Notes: a model not told the origin generated them from the letters alone. A stretch of DNA of 64,000 bases from Cladobotryum mycophilum (GCA_036429605.1 JAVFKD010000016.1:3906001-3970000); one strand, 5' to 3'; shown: positions 11,333 to 23,600, counted from the first letter of the stretch. Numbers and translations: made by a program.

Positions 11333-12847
11333 CTATAAGTGCTTTGCATTCCATAGTTCTATCCACCCCATAATGGTCCGTAAACCACGTGAAATGTCTC
11401 CCAATAGTACGGACGCTGCCTTGGAGAAACAGTCCTGCTTATTGCCGTTTGCAAGCTTCTCCCGTTCTTCTACGAGACTGGCAAGCTTATGGAACCGGGC
11501 CTGAAGGAGCTTTCGCAGGAACCGGGATCGAGCTCGGGGCGTCACTTTGAAGTTGCCAATGCAGAGGATGCCGCTCTCAACCGGGCTGGGATTGGAGTTG
11601 GACCTACTTGGTCGCGAGACGAACTGATCTCGTGCTGTCTTTTGGAGGAGATCGAGCATCATCCGGACGCTGACCAGGGCCAGCAGATATACCGTGCTCT
11701 CAAGACAACAGTTCTTGCATCGCTGTAGTCGACATAGAGACTCTTCGACTTCGCTCTCCATCATCAGTGCCGAGTCGATTGGTATCGAGCATGTCTTCGC
11801 CTGCTCTATTTTCAACGATACGATGCGCTGTAGGATAACCGAAATGCAGTTGCAGTTCGTTCGCTTCTGGTCGGCCGATGCTCTGCGCCGAGACGACGAC
11901 CGCGAGTCCTGCTCAGCACTGTTTGTGGACGCTTTGGGTGGTGTTTGAGGGGACGCCGATCCCTCTCCATGTCTGGAACTGGAAGCGTTGGAAGAGCTGC
12001 CGCCCGAACTCACGTCCTGAGAAAATCGACCAAGATCGAAAAGCAAGTCGGACGTCAGGTCAAACATCTGAGTCAATGGTGCGGCGTTGCTCGAAGCTGG
12101 TGTGGAGTCTCGTCGCGAGTGCTGGCACGAGCATGGCTCTCGGCCGTCCAGGGATGGTGGTTGATGCAAGGACGACTGTGGGGCAATCGAAGCATATGCA
12201 TCGTCCATATTCGTGGCGGGCAAAGCTGCCGATAAGAGATCCTGTGGATCAAATACACCTGCTGAGAGTGCTGATATTGGTGCCTGCGTGTCGAGTGAGC
12301 TGGACAAGTCGTCCAGGAATGAAGGCATCGTGGGGTATCCGGTCATGTCGTCCAGTTCCATCGGAGAATCAGTCGATAAAAAATCTAGCGAGCCCCCCAT
12401 TGCGTGCATGCTAGGATCGTCTGCAATCTCACCCGCATGAGAGTGCTCGAAATCCCCAAATATCGGCGTGCAAGGCTCTGGTCGTTGACCTGATCCGCTT
12501 ACCCCAGATTCCCCCGCTGGGGTGGGCATCACCGCTATTGTAGCCTCCGCATCGGCGAACGCTGATGCTGCTGGCGATGCGGCCTTGGGCTTGGTGCTGC
12601 TGTTGATGCCGGGCGCGGTAACGGACTGCTTGCGAGCAGACAGGTCTTCCGATGCACTCTTCTTCGCTCGGGGACGGCCCATGCGACGCGAAAGGCTATA
12701 TACGCACTGTACCTTTTGGGTAGAACACCTTCGGCACGACGGTTTCTCGTGGCCACACTTGACCTTGGCGGCCTGGCAATGGTCGCATGATGTTCGGTAC
12801 TTGGGCACTCTGCCAGTCGGTCGAATCGAGTCTTCTTGTCCCGCCAT
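11333..12847 (-). CDS. gliZ-like: Zn2Cys6 transcription factor with AflR-type C-terminal domain (GliZ role)
   Basis: Fungal binuclear zinc-cluster activator of 504 aa in one uninterrupted frame, ATG at 12845-12847. Near residues 20-48 lie the six cysteines: CDHCQAAKVKC, then CRRCSTQKVQC, followed by the basic linker RRMGRPRAKK. The middle is Ser/Pro-rich and disordered. From about residue 330 comes the AflR-family regulatory region, with the NCNC motif, LQRI, the second Cys-rich RCKNCC, and a C-terminal IGNFKV...LLQARFHKL segment. Its position inside the ETP cluster and the TCG-N5-CGA sites at the cluster promoters (AflR-type spacing) support a pathway-specific activator. No exact site was seen in its own promoter. 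Confidence 0.88.
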   Translation of the reverse strand: MAGQEDSIRPTGRVPKYRTSCDHCQAAKVKCGHEKPSCRRCSTQKVQCVYSLSRRMGRPRAKKSASEDLSARKQSVTAPGINSSTKPKAASPAASAFADAEATIAVMPTPAGESGVSGSGQRPEPCTPIFGDFEHSHAGEIADDPSMHAMGGSLDFLSTDSPMELDDMTGYPTMPSFLDDLSSSLDTQAPISALSAGVFDPQDLLSAALPATNMDDAYASIAPQSSLHQPPSLDGREPCSCQHSRRDSTPASSNAAPLTQMFDLTSDLLFDLGRFSQDVSSGGSSSNASSSRHGEGSASPQTPPKASTNSAEQDSRSSSRRRASADQKRTNCNCISVILQRIVSLKIEQAKTCSIPIDSALMMESEVEESLCRLQRCKNCCLESTVYLLALVSVRMMLDLLQKTARDQFVSRPSRSNSNPSPVESGILCIGNFKVTPRARSRFLRKLLQARFHKLASLVEEREKLANGNKQDCFSKAASVLLGDISRGLRTIMGWIELWNAKHL

Positions 12848-14290
12848 ATTTCGCGTCTAGAATTTGCTGTCGAAAAGGATCTTGATCTAGATGATGAATG
12901 ATTGCCATGTATTTCATAAAAGCTCTGGGGCCGTGGCTACGATGCTGTTTTGACCTACGGGGCCCTCGCTCTACCTATAGCGACAAGTACATCTACTAAG
13001 CCGGGTGAGACACACGGTGAGATGGATATCCACTTCACTGTTGTACGAGTTACAGCCCACGAGGATGATAGCTGCAGATTAAGCAGAGACACGCCCACAT
13101 ACATGGATCGCCATTGGTTCACATCATGCATGTATCGTATCATAGAAATACATGAACAAAGATACAAACCAGGAAGTTTGTAAAGAGAATAGATATGGCA
13201 CCTATGAACTGATGTGTGTGTAAGACTATTTTGGAGAATACATAGGCGGTACCATACGGCTACCTTGATGCTCACCCCACTCACTGCTGAGTGCCAGGTT
13301 CTCTCCCACACCCAGCATTCATCGTGGAGATGTAACCCTATAGCCAGCAGTTTCTTGGTTTATGTACCGCAATCAGGGCCATGCATGATTGCGCCGAACT
13401 CAAGCGTAATCAGGCAGATCTCTTCTCTTCTTTTGCGGGCACCGGAATTGCTTACTCCGTGCGGAACTGTTGGCTCAAAACATGAGGGGAGGGGAAAGCA
13501 ATTCAGATGGCACAAAATGGTGGAGTTGGGTCGCATTCAGGAGATCGCGACCAGGATCGGCCCGCCAGGGATTCCATCCTACTTGTCTACGCCTATAGAG
13601 CGTCCTTAATTGGGAGCTATCTAGACCGGGTGGAAAGGGGGGAGGGGTTGGCTCCCATTTCTTTATTCCGTACCCACAACTCCAGGCTCACTGTTGTTAG
13701 TGACGGTAGATTGAGGTCACCAGCTGTAGAGTAAGCAGCCAATCCCGCCACCACGGATCGGTCAAATTCAGTGAGGCCCATGTCCACTTGCTCCACGTAC
13801 TGCTGGTCGCCAGCATGACAAGGTAGCGTATGCATGGCTGGTTTGAACTTGGCAGAAGCCGACAGCCCGATGTGGAGCCATTTTCCCTTGCGTTCTGTTC
13901 TGCCTTGGTCTATGCATCCTATTGCTTCGCCCAGCATTGGGTACGGGTGGAAACTTGCTCGGATAGGGTGTGGTAAGAGGGTAGAAGAGAATTCACTCTG
14001 CTTGCATGCGGGCGACTGTGGTGCGACTGCTGCTAAATGCTAGTAGATTACTTGTACTGCTTGGCGGGCCAACAACGTTTTGGAGGAAGCATGCCAGCTG
14101 AGACCGACTGCGACGTTGACTACTTGTTTGAGTGAAGAATTCATATTGGTGGCCACCCAATGGCCTCCTCCGTGTGTTAGCGGCATGTGCGGGCTCCAGT
14201 GGCTGACTGCGTATTTTCTAGACGAAAACGACTCCATATATGTCTTTGACGAGTTAGGCACTTTGCGTATATTGGCCTGAAGGTTCTTGG
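12848..14290. other. Intergenic region upstream of the regulator
   Basis: About 1.4 kb between the regulator and the AflR-domain-like gene. Open frames at 13214-13609 (+) and 13617-13937 (-) show no domain. No zinc-cluster coding sequence was seen upstream of 14291 that could serve as a missing first exon of the next gene. Confidence 0.5.
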
Positions 14291-15100
14291 ATGGACGTCT
14301 TTTACCATGTATGGCTACCCACCCAAGACGGGATAATAATGGGTGAGAGTCATGGGAAAGGGGAAACGTTAAATGGCACAGGTAGCATAGCTCCCCTTTT
14401 GCATTCCTTGGTGGCTAGATGTCAGAAGAGAACTCAGACTCGTCATACAACAACTCCATCATCGTACAACGGCAACCAAGCAATGCAACGAAGTCAATGC
14501 AATTGTCCATTCAATGGCCTTCAAAGGATTTCTGCTTGTCTCAATCAAGACACCCTCCCCTTCGACAACATATTGCAGATCGGATCCGAGTTGACGAGCC
14601 ATATGAACACGGTCATCGCGTGCGAGAGATGCAGTACCTCGAAGCGCATGACAAGCATGCTGTCCCAAATCACATCTCGATTGGTGTGCTTTTACGAAGC
14701 TGCCTACCTCAATGCCGCTACCAACTTGACGAGCACAACTAGAATACGGACCACGGGCGAGGCGAACTTCCTGTCGACGCCCCCGCTTTCCCAGCACGGC
14801 CAGATGAGCCCACCCTCGCCTTCTACGCAGCGTGCTCCCGAGTGTCAGTCCATCATCTGTGACATGAAGCTTGGCAAGCTTTCCATCGACGGGTCCGAGG
14901 CGCGGATGCTCGTCGAGGTGGTGTTGGTGGATGCGTGTCTGGACCTGAACGAGAAACTCCAGGAGTGGAAACACGTCATGGATGAGTCGTTGGAGGGAGC
15001 TGAAGAGCAGTGCGATGCCGTCATATGTCGCTGTCTCGACAAGCTGGCCAAGTTGATAGGGGTGCTGCAGTTTGATGGGCTTCCGCTGGATCGTCCCTGA
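14291..15100 (+). CDS. AflR-domain-only protein lacking a zinc cluster (regulator paralogue or relic)
   Basis: Open frame of 269 aa from ATG 14291. From about residue 66 it parallels the C-terminal half of the neighbouring regulator: a Cys-rich start (QCNC against NCNC), LQRI, a pair of cysteines (ACERC against RCKNC), and a late block MKLGKLSIDGSEARMLVEVVLVDACLDL like the IGNFKV block of the regulator. No Zn2Cys6 motif is present and none was seen upstream. The first 60 residues have poor quality and may be non-coding or contain an unseen intron. It could be a degenerate second regulator, or a functional partner without DNA-binding ability. The resemblance is by eye; no alignment score was computed. 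Confidence 0.5.
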   Translation: MDVFYHVWLPTQDGIIMGESHGKGETLNGTGSIAPLLHSLVARCQKRTQTRHTTTPSSYNGNQAMQRSQCNCPFNGLQRISACLNQDTLPFDNILQIGSELTSHMNTVIACERCSTSKRMTSMLSQITSRLVCFYEAAYLNAATNLTSTTRIRTTGEANFLSTPPLSQHGQMSPPSPSTQRAPECQSIICDMKLGKLSIDGSEARMLVEVVLVDACLDLNEKLQEWKHVMDESLEGAEEQCDAVICRCLDKLAKLIGVLQFDGLPLDRP

Positions 15101-16480
15101 TGACCTGCGTATCTTACATACTATATTTATGCTACTTGATTCCTCACGATTGAGTTTTGCTGTTCAACATGAAGATTGATTGAGCTTCCCCATGCGTGGT
15201 ATATCATCTAGACGCCGTCAGAAGCAGATCTCCATCCTATCGCACGACCTAGCAGTGGATGCAGGCACTTTAGTTACATCTACAGACTCATACTCTTTTT
15301 TTAACACCGCTTTCCCCGCCATCACAACACACCACTACAATACCCATCGAAATTGGAGATTTTGAGAACTTTTCTCCTTACTTTTCATACGATCTACCGG
15401 CCCGCCTGCCGGCGAGGGAGTGAAGTGGATCAGACTGAAGGTGGCGACAATCTCCGAGGGCGAAGGCGGGGGATAAATGTTCTGTGTCGCGAGGTCCCGT
15501 GTCTCTCATGTTCCGCTTTAAGGGCGGTAATTATCGACATGTGGTAGGTCAAGAAGGATTCGATATTGTCTTGGCATCTTGAGAACGAATCAGGCGGTAT
15601 GAATACATGACTCTCGATACATTTGAGATACAAAAAGCAACAACTGTCAAGACATATCATGACAGGATACCCAGCGTCGATCACGAGTAGATTGACCAAC
15701 ATTAAAAGATATGGATCTTTGCTAATTTGATCATGATGACGCATTATTGGGGTCTGAAGGCTGACATTGCGAGGAGTCCAAGCCAAACCAATACAAGGTA
15801 GTCACACACCCACAAGTATGCAAGTGTGTCTTTGTGTGAGAGGTCAAATATCTCCCTCTCTATGCAAGCTTATGTGAGAAAGAGAAGTTGCACTGTGTTT
15901 TAATCTATCACTGCAAGGCTGTCGTGGGGGTAGATGTCTTCAGCGTCCGGTCCTTTTCTGCCCATGTGATGACCGTTCCCAGCTGCTGTGTTCACAAGCG
16001 TGCCTCGCTGGATTGGATTACCCAATAGGGATTATCAAGCATATACTGATGTCACTGAACGTCTCTATGGGGATTTAACAAAAAGCAATGTTCCCATCAC
16101 TGTGGAGCGCATGTTGCCGAAATCAGACGGGCACGTTTTGCGGAGAACTCGGCGCACACAAGCCTCGCTCGCTATACGATCACAATCGGAAATCCATCCA
16201 TGCACGATGATCCTAAATTTTCCATGGGGAATTGGGGCTGCAAATGAAGCGCAGGCATAGTGCATACTTGATGCCATTGAATGCCGGTTGTATCGTGGCG
16301 TGTCGGTAACCGACAAACGACAGCGTGGGCTACGCGTGGGATCAATACAACAACACAACAGGAAGGCAATTGAAGTGAAATAGATTTAATTGAGTCTCGA
16401 GATCGTCGTCAAGTAAAATAACATTGCATTCGAATTGCAAGACACTAACACGCATATTGACCTGTATTCACTCTCCCAAG
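15101..16480. other. Intergenic region upstream of the GST gene
   Basis: About 1.4 kb with no supported gene. Holds the regulatory palindrome at 16303-16313. Short frames at 15430-15786 (-) and 16065-16358 (-) have no recognisable features. Confidence 0.5.
16303..16313. promoter_or_regulatory. TCGG-N3-CCGA palindrome upstream of GST
   Basis: TCGGTAACCGA, about 168 bp upstream of the GST ATG. Exact match to the GliZ-type site. Confidence 0.7.
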
Positions 16481-17305
16481 ATGCCCATCAACAAATTTTC
16501 TGCAAAGTCCCTTGACAACGACGTACCAGACAAACCCCTGGTCTTCATCGTGGAGGGTCGCTACCAAAACTGGATCAAACCAATCATCTTGCTCGAGTCC
16601 TTGCAGGTTGACTATGACACTGCATGTCTGGATGGTCCCGCGACCAGGACAGACTGGTATACCAGGATCCACCCGCAGCAATATCTCCCAGCCCTGATTG
16701 ATGCTGAAGATGGCAAGCGGGCCATAATGTGGGATAGCTCTCAGATCTTGCAGTACGTTGCCAACAAATATGATACCAAGAAGCTGTGGAATGGAGCAAC
16801 AGTGGCAGAGCAGGTGGAGATTGGTAATTGGCTGACCTTTGAGACCGCATCACTTGGGTAAGTCGTCGGCATGAGGGGCCTAATGTGACAGAGAACTGAC
16901 TCTCGCAGTCCAACGGCAAAGTACTGGGTATGGTACGCGATTCGCAAGCCCGAAGACCAGAACCCCAAGGCGCAAGAGAAGTAAGTTTTGGAATGATAGC
17001 CTTGGCTAGATGGCATTGCCTAACAGATCTACAGAATGTACAACGATTTAAAGGTTCAATACGGAATTATTGAACGGCATTTGTCAAAGCCGGGACAGCA
17101 GTTCATTGGTCTCAAGGACAGGCCAACAATCGCCGACATTGCAGTCTACCCATTCGCTGATGACCCAACCATGGCGCGCATGAACATTGACAAGAATGAG
17201 TTCCCGTCGTTGAAGGCATGGAGTGAGAGGTTTGCGAAGCTTCCGGGTGTGGCCAAGGCCTACGCCGAGATGGACTCGCAGAAGAACATTGTGATCGGAC
17301 AGTAA
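16481..17305 (+). CDS. gliG-like: Glutathione S-transferase, GliG-like
   Basis: GST of 239 aa in three exons: 16481-16857, 16909-16980 and 17035-17305, with GT-AG borders and frame kept. The N-terminal thioredoxin-like half carries WIKPIILLESLQVDYD, the cis-Pro region QYLPALID and the gamma-glutamyl-binding WDSSQILQYVANKYD (Ser-Ser after Asp). The all-helical C-terminal half has PTIADIAVYPFADDP, the usual N-capping box of fungal GSTs. In ETP biosynthesis GliG adds two glutathiones to an oxidised diketopiperazine and so brings in the sulfur. It sits next to the dipeptidase and cyclotransferase genes that trim the adduct. The first in-frame ATG of the track-length frame is upstream at 16424, but 16481 gives the natural N-terminus MPINKFSAK. 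Confidence 0.92.
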
Positions 17306-17397
17306 ATTAGATCTTTGACATTCATAGTAAACAAAACCATGAGAACTGGTTGTCTTTGAACCCGAATCATCGTCTGCCATTTTGAAGAATCGTGATA

Positions 17398-17408
17398 TCG
17401 TAAGCCGA
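17398..17408. promoter_or_regulatory. TCG-N5-CGA palindrome upstream of the dipeptidase
   Basis: TCGTAAGCCGA, about 206 bp upstream of the dipeptidase ATG. Fits the relaxed AflR-type site. A TCGG half-site also lies at 17457-17460. Confidence 0.4.
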
Positions 17409-17613
17409 GCGACCCATATCGCTGATTAATAGTATGGCATCATATCAGGGTTGGTTTCGGGAATTAATCTAACGGCCCCCGCAGTATTATGGGTTAAGAA
17501 GTAATAAATATCTCAAAAAAGTCGCTCAGCAGACACTCAAAACGGTCAAGAAACCTAGATTTTGGTTCTTTTTTTAATATCACAAATTCCTTTTGCTCGT
17601 ATCAATCGTTATC

Positions 17614-19051
17614 ATGGGTTCCCTTGATCAACACCTCACCAGAGCTAGGGAGATTCTGTCAGAGGTTCCGCTTATAGGTAAGCATTTGGTATCATGATCT
17701 TCAGTAACAGCCACTAACGTCTGGATAGATGGACATAATGACTTTCCCTTCTTCATCCGTGGATGGCATCTCGGAAGAGCTGGTGATCCCAAAGTGGTTG
17801 ACGCTCGACACATGCCTGCTGCTCACACCGACCTCAATCGCCTTCGCAAAGGCTGCGTTGGAGGTGTTTTCTGGAGCGCCTTTGTACCCTGGTCTGCAGC
17901 TCCGCCTATCGCCCTCCGTAACCCGTCCCTCGACTAACCGTAGTCCAGCCCAGATGCCAACAAGACCAATGGTTTCTCAACCGAAGCCCATTACGAAAGT
18001 CTGCGAGCTACTATGCAAGAGATTGACATCATATACACCCTGTTGGAAAGATACCCTGATGATCTTCGCTTAGCCCGAACGTCAGCCGAGGTTTGGGACG
18101 CTTTCAAGTCCGGCCGGGTCGCGAGCTTGATTGGCGTCGAAGGCTTGCACCAGATTGCAAACAGCGCAAGTGTGTTGAGGAACTTTTATCGGCTGGGCGT
18201 TCGATACGTTACCTTGACTCACGGTGAAAACAATCTATACGCAGATTCGGCGGTGAGAGTAGAAGAAGCCTTTGGCTTTGCTGATAGTAGTGCTGATTTG
18301 GACATGACAGACCTCTTCATCACCTATTCATGGTGGGCTATCAAAAGATGGCGTCGAAATGGTTAGAGAAATGAACCGCATCGGAATGTGAGAATTCCTC
18401 TTGATTGAAAGTGGACAGCATTGACCAACTATCGCAGGATCGTGGACTTGTCGCATACATCTGTAGAAGTCCAAAAGCAAGCTCTGTCACTCTCCAGAGC
18501 CCCCGTTATCTTCTCACACTCCTCTTGGTAAGCAAAGTTACCATCCCATTTTCTCTCATACCTACTGGCTAACTTGAACTAGTTCGGCCGTGACCAAACA
18601 TGCCCGAAACAGCCCAGACGAAGTGTTAGATATGCTCAAAGTCAATGGCGGGGTCTTCATGATCTCCTTCTTGTGCAAGCTGACAGACGCCGACGAAGCA
18701 ACCCTCGAAAGGGTAGCAGACCACGTTCAGCATGTCGGACAGAGAATCGGCTACGAACATGTTGGAATCGGCTCCGATTTTGATGGAATGATGACAACAC
18801 CATCCGGATTGGAGAATGTCTCAAAGTTTCCATCGCTTATTGCCGAGCTTCTCAGACGAGGCGTGTCAGAACAGTCAATTCGGCAATTGCTTGGTCTCAA
18901 CGTGCTTCGTGTTCTGGATGCGGTAGGCGAGGTGTCTACTCAAATGAAGAGCGAGAATGAGGAGATGTTGCATGATGTCTTTGCACCAATCTGGGATGAC
19001 AAGTTACGAAGCGAGATCAGACAAGTACGTGGCATTGTTGAAGAAGATTGA
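17614..19051 (+). CDS. gliJ-like: Membrane-dipeptidase-family (M19) peptidase, GliJ-like
   Basis: Zinc dipeptidase of 388 aa in six exons: 17614-17677, 17729-17891, 17949-18252, 18311-18387, 18438-18527 and 18583-19051. The frame is kept through every GT-AG junction. Zinc ligands sit in the N-terminal DGHNDFP, in GVEG (metal-bridging Glu) and in SHTS and SHSS (His ligands); GSDFDG is the late substrate-binding Asp region. GGVFWSAFVPCP is the expected M19 strand. In gliotoxin biosynthesis GliJ removes glycine from the bis-cysteinylglycine intermediate after GliK. No signal peptide is seen, so it is expected in the cytoplasm. It follows the GST gene in the same direction, 308 bp apart, and its 3' end faces the gliK-like gene. 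Confidence 0.92.
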
Positions 19052-19115
19052 GTTCAATAGCAAGTTCGTTATATAGATGTCAACACGATCATCATAACTA
19101 GGATAGAGCGACAAA

Positions 19116-19986
19116 TTACTCCTTTACTTCTGTCCAAAGCAATTTTCCGCCATCACCTTCACCGAAGATGTGCTTATGCACACAATCGTGATAAGTCCAC
19201 ATCGCTTGATACAGCCAAACAATTGTACGTGCGACGAAAATCGGGCAATTACCGTCTTCATCAACGTTCCATGTAGTGGTTCGAACCAGCCTCTTGAGGA
19301 ATGGTCTCCAACCATTGTCAAATACGTACTGACCAAGGGTTCGCTCAGGTCCTTCAATCTTGTGATATCTGGGGAATCTTTCCAGGTACTCGATGTACTC
19401 TGGCGACAGGTTATTGTCTTTTGCACCTTGAAGGAAGAGATTCTTTACTGTCGTTAGCATCGCGAGTTTAATAGATACCGAATCTGGAACCTACCACGTA
19501 TCGAGCACTTGGCGTGCCATTGGGCCTTTGTGGCCATTTTGCCTTTAGTGTGTACACAGGAAACGAGGCTCCAAATCGGATCCGACTCTCGCCAAGTTCA
19601 AACGCTTGGACCTCAACAATATCGTACACAACACCGCTGCCCTCCGTGACAAGCAGACGATGGAAATCGGCTGGCGTCAGCAGGTGTGCAATGCCGCATA
19701 GCGATGGCACCGGGACGCTATAATCTCCATGAACGAGCTGAAGCTTTCCATTCCCACCATCTGGAAACTCCTCCAAGCTTGCATAGCACGGCTCCGAGTA
19801 CGGAATACCAAATATGTCAAACGTCACATAGTGAGTGGGGACATTGACAATCTTTGTGGCCAATGGTTCAACCTTTCGGTCCTTCATGGAGCTGGCCTTC
19901 ATGTTGGAGCCATATCCAAGGTACCACAGTGGTTTGTCGCTTAGTGCTGCGATTTTCCATATCGGCATCTTCTTTTCTGTGGACAT
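19116..19986 (-). CDS. gliK-like: Gamma-glutamyl cyclotransferase-like protein, GliK-like
   Basis: GGCT-family enzyme of 272 aa in two exons, 19495-19986 and 19116-19442, joined by a 52-bp intron with acceptor AAG. The diagnostic glycine-rich loop YLGYGSNM is near residue 22, and the catalytic Glu region follows in the middle of exon 1. GliK removes the gamma-glutamyl groups from the bis-glutathione adduct in gliotoxin biosynthesis. It converges with the dipeptidase gene (65 bp between stops), so the two do not share a promoter. A TCGG-N3-CCGA palindrome lies 117 bp upstream of the ATG. Confidence 0.9.
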
Positions 19987-20605
19987 ATTGGCAAGCTATG
20001 GGACGTTGGTTTACTGAATCTGGTGAGGCCGACTCACGGCAGCTTCATGGCAATAAGTGAGTATGCACACTTAAAGTGTAGGGTACGTGAATCTTCCGCT
20101 TCTCGGTTCCCGACACATTGCAGGGGGCAGGACAAAGCTGTGTACGGTGTCCGGGAATATACGGTTTTGCCACGCGGCACCAATTTCTACACGCTTTTGC
20201 CCCGTCTAGGACTTGAGACATTCATTGAAATGTTGTCTGACACTGAGATAGGTGCGGTCGCCGCGGTAAAGAATTGGCGGGCGTGTCGCAAGCCATTCTG
20301 CAGGCAACCAGGAGTAAGATGATGGGCACCAAGGAAGAGGATAAGCATTGTTATAGCGGAGAAAAAGTAAGAAAATATGCAAACAATGGATCGTTATGAT
20401 AGAGACAAAACTATCATTCGTCAAATGAGCAAAGGATTATATTCTACTCCGTACATGTACAAACATAAAATCAAGGAATGCATGTAGCCGCCCGTCGCTA
20501 AAAAACAAACATTTTGAGCCCCTGACAAAGAAAATCCACCATAAAACACCGTTCCTTTTTTTGACGCCCCCTGACGTGAATATGAACACGCAAAAAAGTA
20601 AAGTC
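19987..20605. other. Intergenic region, gliK promoter and NRPS 3' flank
   Basis: About 620 bp with no gene seen; holds the palindrome at 20103-20113. Confidence 0.5.
20103..20113. promoter_or_regulatory. TCGG-N3-CCGA palindrome upstream of gliK-like gene
   Basis: TCGGTTCCCGA, 117 bp upstream of the cyclotransferase ATG. Exact match to the GliZ-type site. Confidence 0.7.
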
Positions 20606-23600
20606 CTATTCCCTGCAGACAAGCACATGCTCCGCAAGCTTCAATGGACTTTGAGCCACAAATATGGCCCGTACCGGTATATCAAAGCCCAGTTTTTGCA
20701 TCCTGTGCCGTAGGGATATGACTGCCGCGGAATCGGCACCGGCAGAGAAGAACGAGGAGCTGCGGGATAATTTCTCGGTTCCCTTATCCAAGCATGCAAC
20801 CATTTCGCCTTGGATTGTTGACGCAATCTCCTCTACGGAGAGCATGTAGGCATAGTCCTTTGAGGACCGTGGGCTGGAACTTGAACTCGAGATTGGGCTC
20901 TCGTCCAGTGAGTCAAGTTCCGGCAGATTGAGATCAGTCAAACGTGTGTGTAATTCGGAAATGGAGCATTCATCTCCCATGGCTTCTAGAATAATCTCTA
21001 GCGCATCTTCAATCATGTCAATTGTAGCGGGGAGCAGGTGATTCGTGTTATGCTCAATATGCAGCGACCATCGGTCCGAGTCTAGCTCGAACCACTCCAT
21101 CATCAGTGGGAACTTGGCTCCATGGGCGAACATTGGGGTCGCAGAAACTTGGCATTCTGGCAGCTGTAGGAAGTTGTGTAGACGAGCACTGCGAGGATGA
21201 AATGTCACCATGCACTCAAAGAGAGGGTGGTGAAGTGCCCCGCTTGGGAAACCGAGTGTCTCGAGGATGTTGCTGAACGGGATGACATTTGCCAATGCCA
21301 AACGAGATGAGTCGCGGACCTCGGTGAGGACGGTATTGGTGGTTGGAGTGGAATCAGATGACTCGCTGGATATCTTCACCCGAATTGGAAGTCTATCTAG
21401 AAACTGCCCAAGAGCCTCTCGTTCCACTGACGATGTTCGGTTGGCGTTGGGAGCCCCGATGATAACATCATCTTCGCCTGACAGCCACTGAAGCACGAGA
21501 GCTGCCGCCGCCAATCCGATTTGATGATGTGTGATGCCGAGTCGACGCATCAGCGTGTTCAGTCTCTTCACCAGCCTGCCACTGAATTCGCGGGTTCGAG
21601 AGGCTCCGTGGAATGTTGCCAACGGAGATGACAGAAATGAGCGTCGAAGTAGAGATGACCTATGATCTTTATAACCATGGCTAGTCAAGTAGTCTTTCCA
21701 GAACTTGTGCTCGTCTAGGGATGGGCGATGCATCCATCGCGTGGAATCGAGATGGCGTGGTCTCACGTGCATCATGGGAGCAGTCCCTATATAGGACCTA
21801 GAGACGAGCTGAAGCAAATTTTGAAGGGTGCCCAAGTCGGCAATGCTGTGTGATGTGACGATGACAAGCTGGGCTACTGAGTTGTCGTCCTCCTCACTTT
21901 TGTTCATGACTAAGTGAACACGAATAAGTTCGTCATGCTCAAGATTGAATCTGTAGTTGACTTCCTTGTTCGTATTGAGTCTTTTCACTAGACGAACGGT
22001 CGGCGGAGCGCTGCGCAATACCCTCTTTGGACCATTTGATCCTTCTACCAAGTTGGATCGCAGAACAGGATCAGATGCCAGCGCCGCATTGAGGGAATCC
22101 ATCAATCTGTCAACATCAAATCTGCCTGTAAGGCGCAGCACATTGGCAATGTTGAATGCACTGACTGATGTTGCTACTTGATATTGAAACCATACTTGTC
22201 GCTCAAGCTCAGTTAGCTCCTCAGACTGAAGGAGATTGTCAGTTTGGCTAGTAGTGCTGTCTTCAGGTTCTTTTGTTTCAGTCTGTTGACTCGCTGTCAC
22301 CTTCTTCTCTAGAAGGCGTCGAATAACACTGATCTGGCCGCCAAAGGTTGGAGTTGGCAATAATTCACGCGCCGTGACATTGACCCCAAACTTGGATGCA
22401 AGTCGTGTACTGAGTAACATGATTAAGACTGAATGACCTCCGAGACTGAAGAAATCATCAGACTCTTCTAGCTGTACATTGGTGTCGAGCTGTAGCACGC
22501 TTCGCCATTCGTCGGCCAACTTGCCTTCAACATCAGGAGCTATGGATGGTGTCGACTGAACTGTCTTGCGAGAGGATATTTGAGTAGTATAAAGGGTCTC
22601 TAGAACTTTCGTATCAATCTTGCCGTTGGCAGTTCTCGGGAACTCTTCAACGGAGAAAATGATTTGTGGTACCCATGATGGAAGCAACAGCTTGCCGAGT
22701 CTGTCGCGAAGTCTCCGAATACGCTCTTCTGAATCGACACTGTTGAGAGGTATACGAAAGGTAAGACATGATGCCAAGGTTCCGTTGACAGAAAACGCAG
22801 CGCATTGTGTAATGTCTTCATCGCTGGGCCCAGACATGATTGCATGTTCGACTCCGGCCAACTCAACACGGTAGCCGCGAATTTTGACTTGGCGATCGAT
22901 TCGGCCCATGTAGGTAATTCTCCCATCTTTTCCGCGCATACCGTAGTCTCCAGTGCGATACATGCGCTGTCCTTCATGCCATGGGTCTGGCAAGATACGT
23001 AGTAGTGTTTGCTCCGGGGCGTTGATGTATTCTCGTAGGACTTGGATGCCTGCAAGGTAAAGCTCGCCTCGCACACCCTCTGGGGCCTGACTCTGTTGCT
23101 CATCCAGAATGTACATGCGAGCTGTCTCAATGGCATGTCCAATTGTGACGGTGTCACCTGGAATCATTCTTGTGAACGAGGTGCAAATAGAACACTGACA
23201 GGTTAACTTATGAATCAGAGCGTGTGGAAAAAGTTTCATACCTCAGCTGGCCCATAGGCATTGTAGAATAGAGCACGCGTAGCGAACTTGTTCACAAGTC
23301 CTGTTGTTACTGCTTCACCGGTGGCGTAGACCTGCAGAGATGATCTATTAGCAAGGGGAAAGGCGTAACGAACACTGGAAGACTCACTATCTCAAGATTT
23401 GGAAAGTCATTGGGATCAATGACTGAGAGTACCGAAGGCATCATCGTCACCGTGTTTACCTTTGCAAGATGAGCATATGGATTCAAAGGATCCCGAAGTA
23501 CAAGAGTCGCTCCGTGAAGCAATGCGGAGAAAATCTCCACGTTGCAGTAGTCAAAGGCAGGTGACATAAATTGGGCAATACGCCGTCCTGGGGCTGCAAA

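Noticed and set aside
17892..17948. Stop codons in the dipeptidase gene, considered as a pseudogene sign
   Set aside because: They fall in a 57-bp GT-AG intron whose removal restores the expected family strand.
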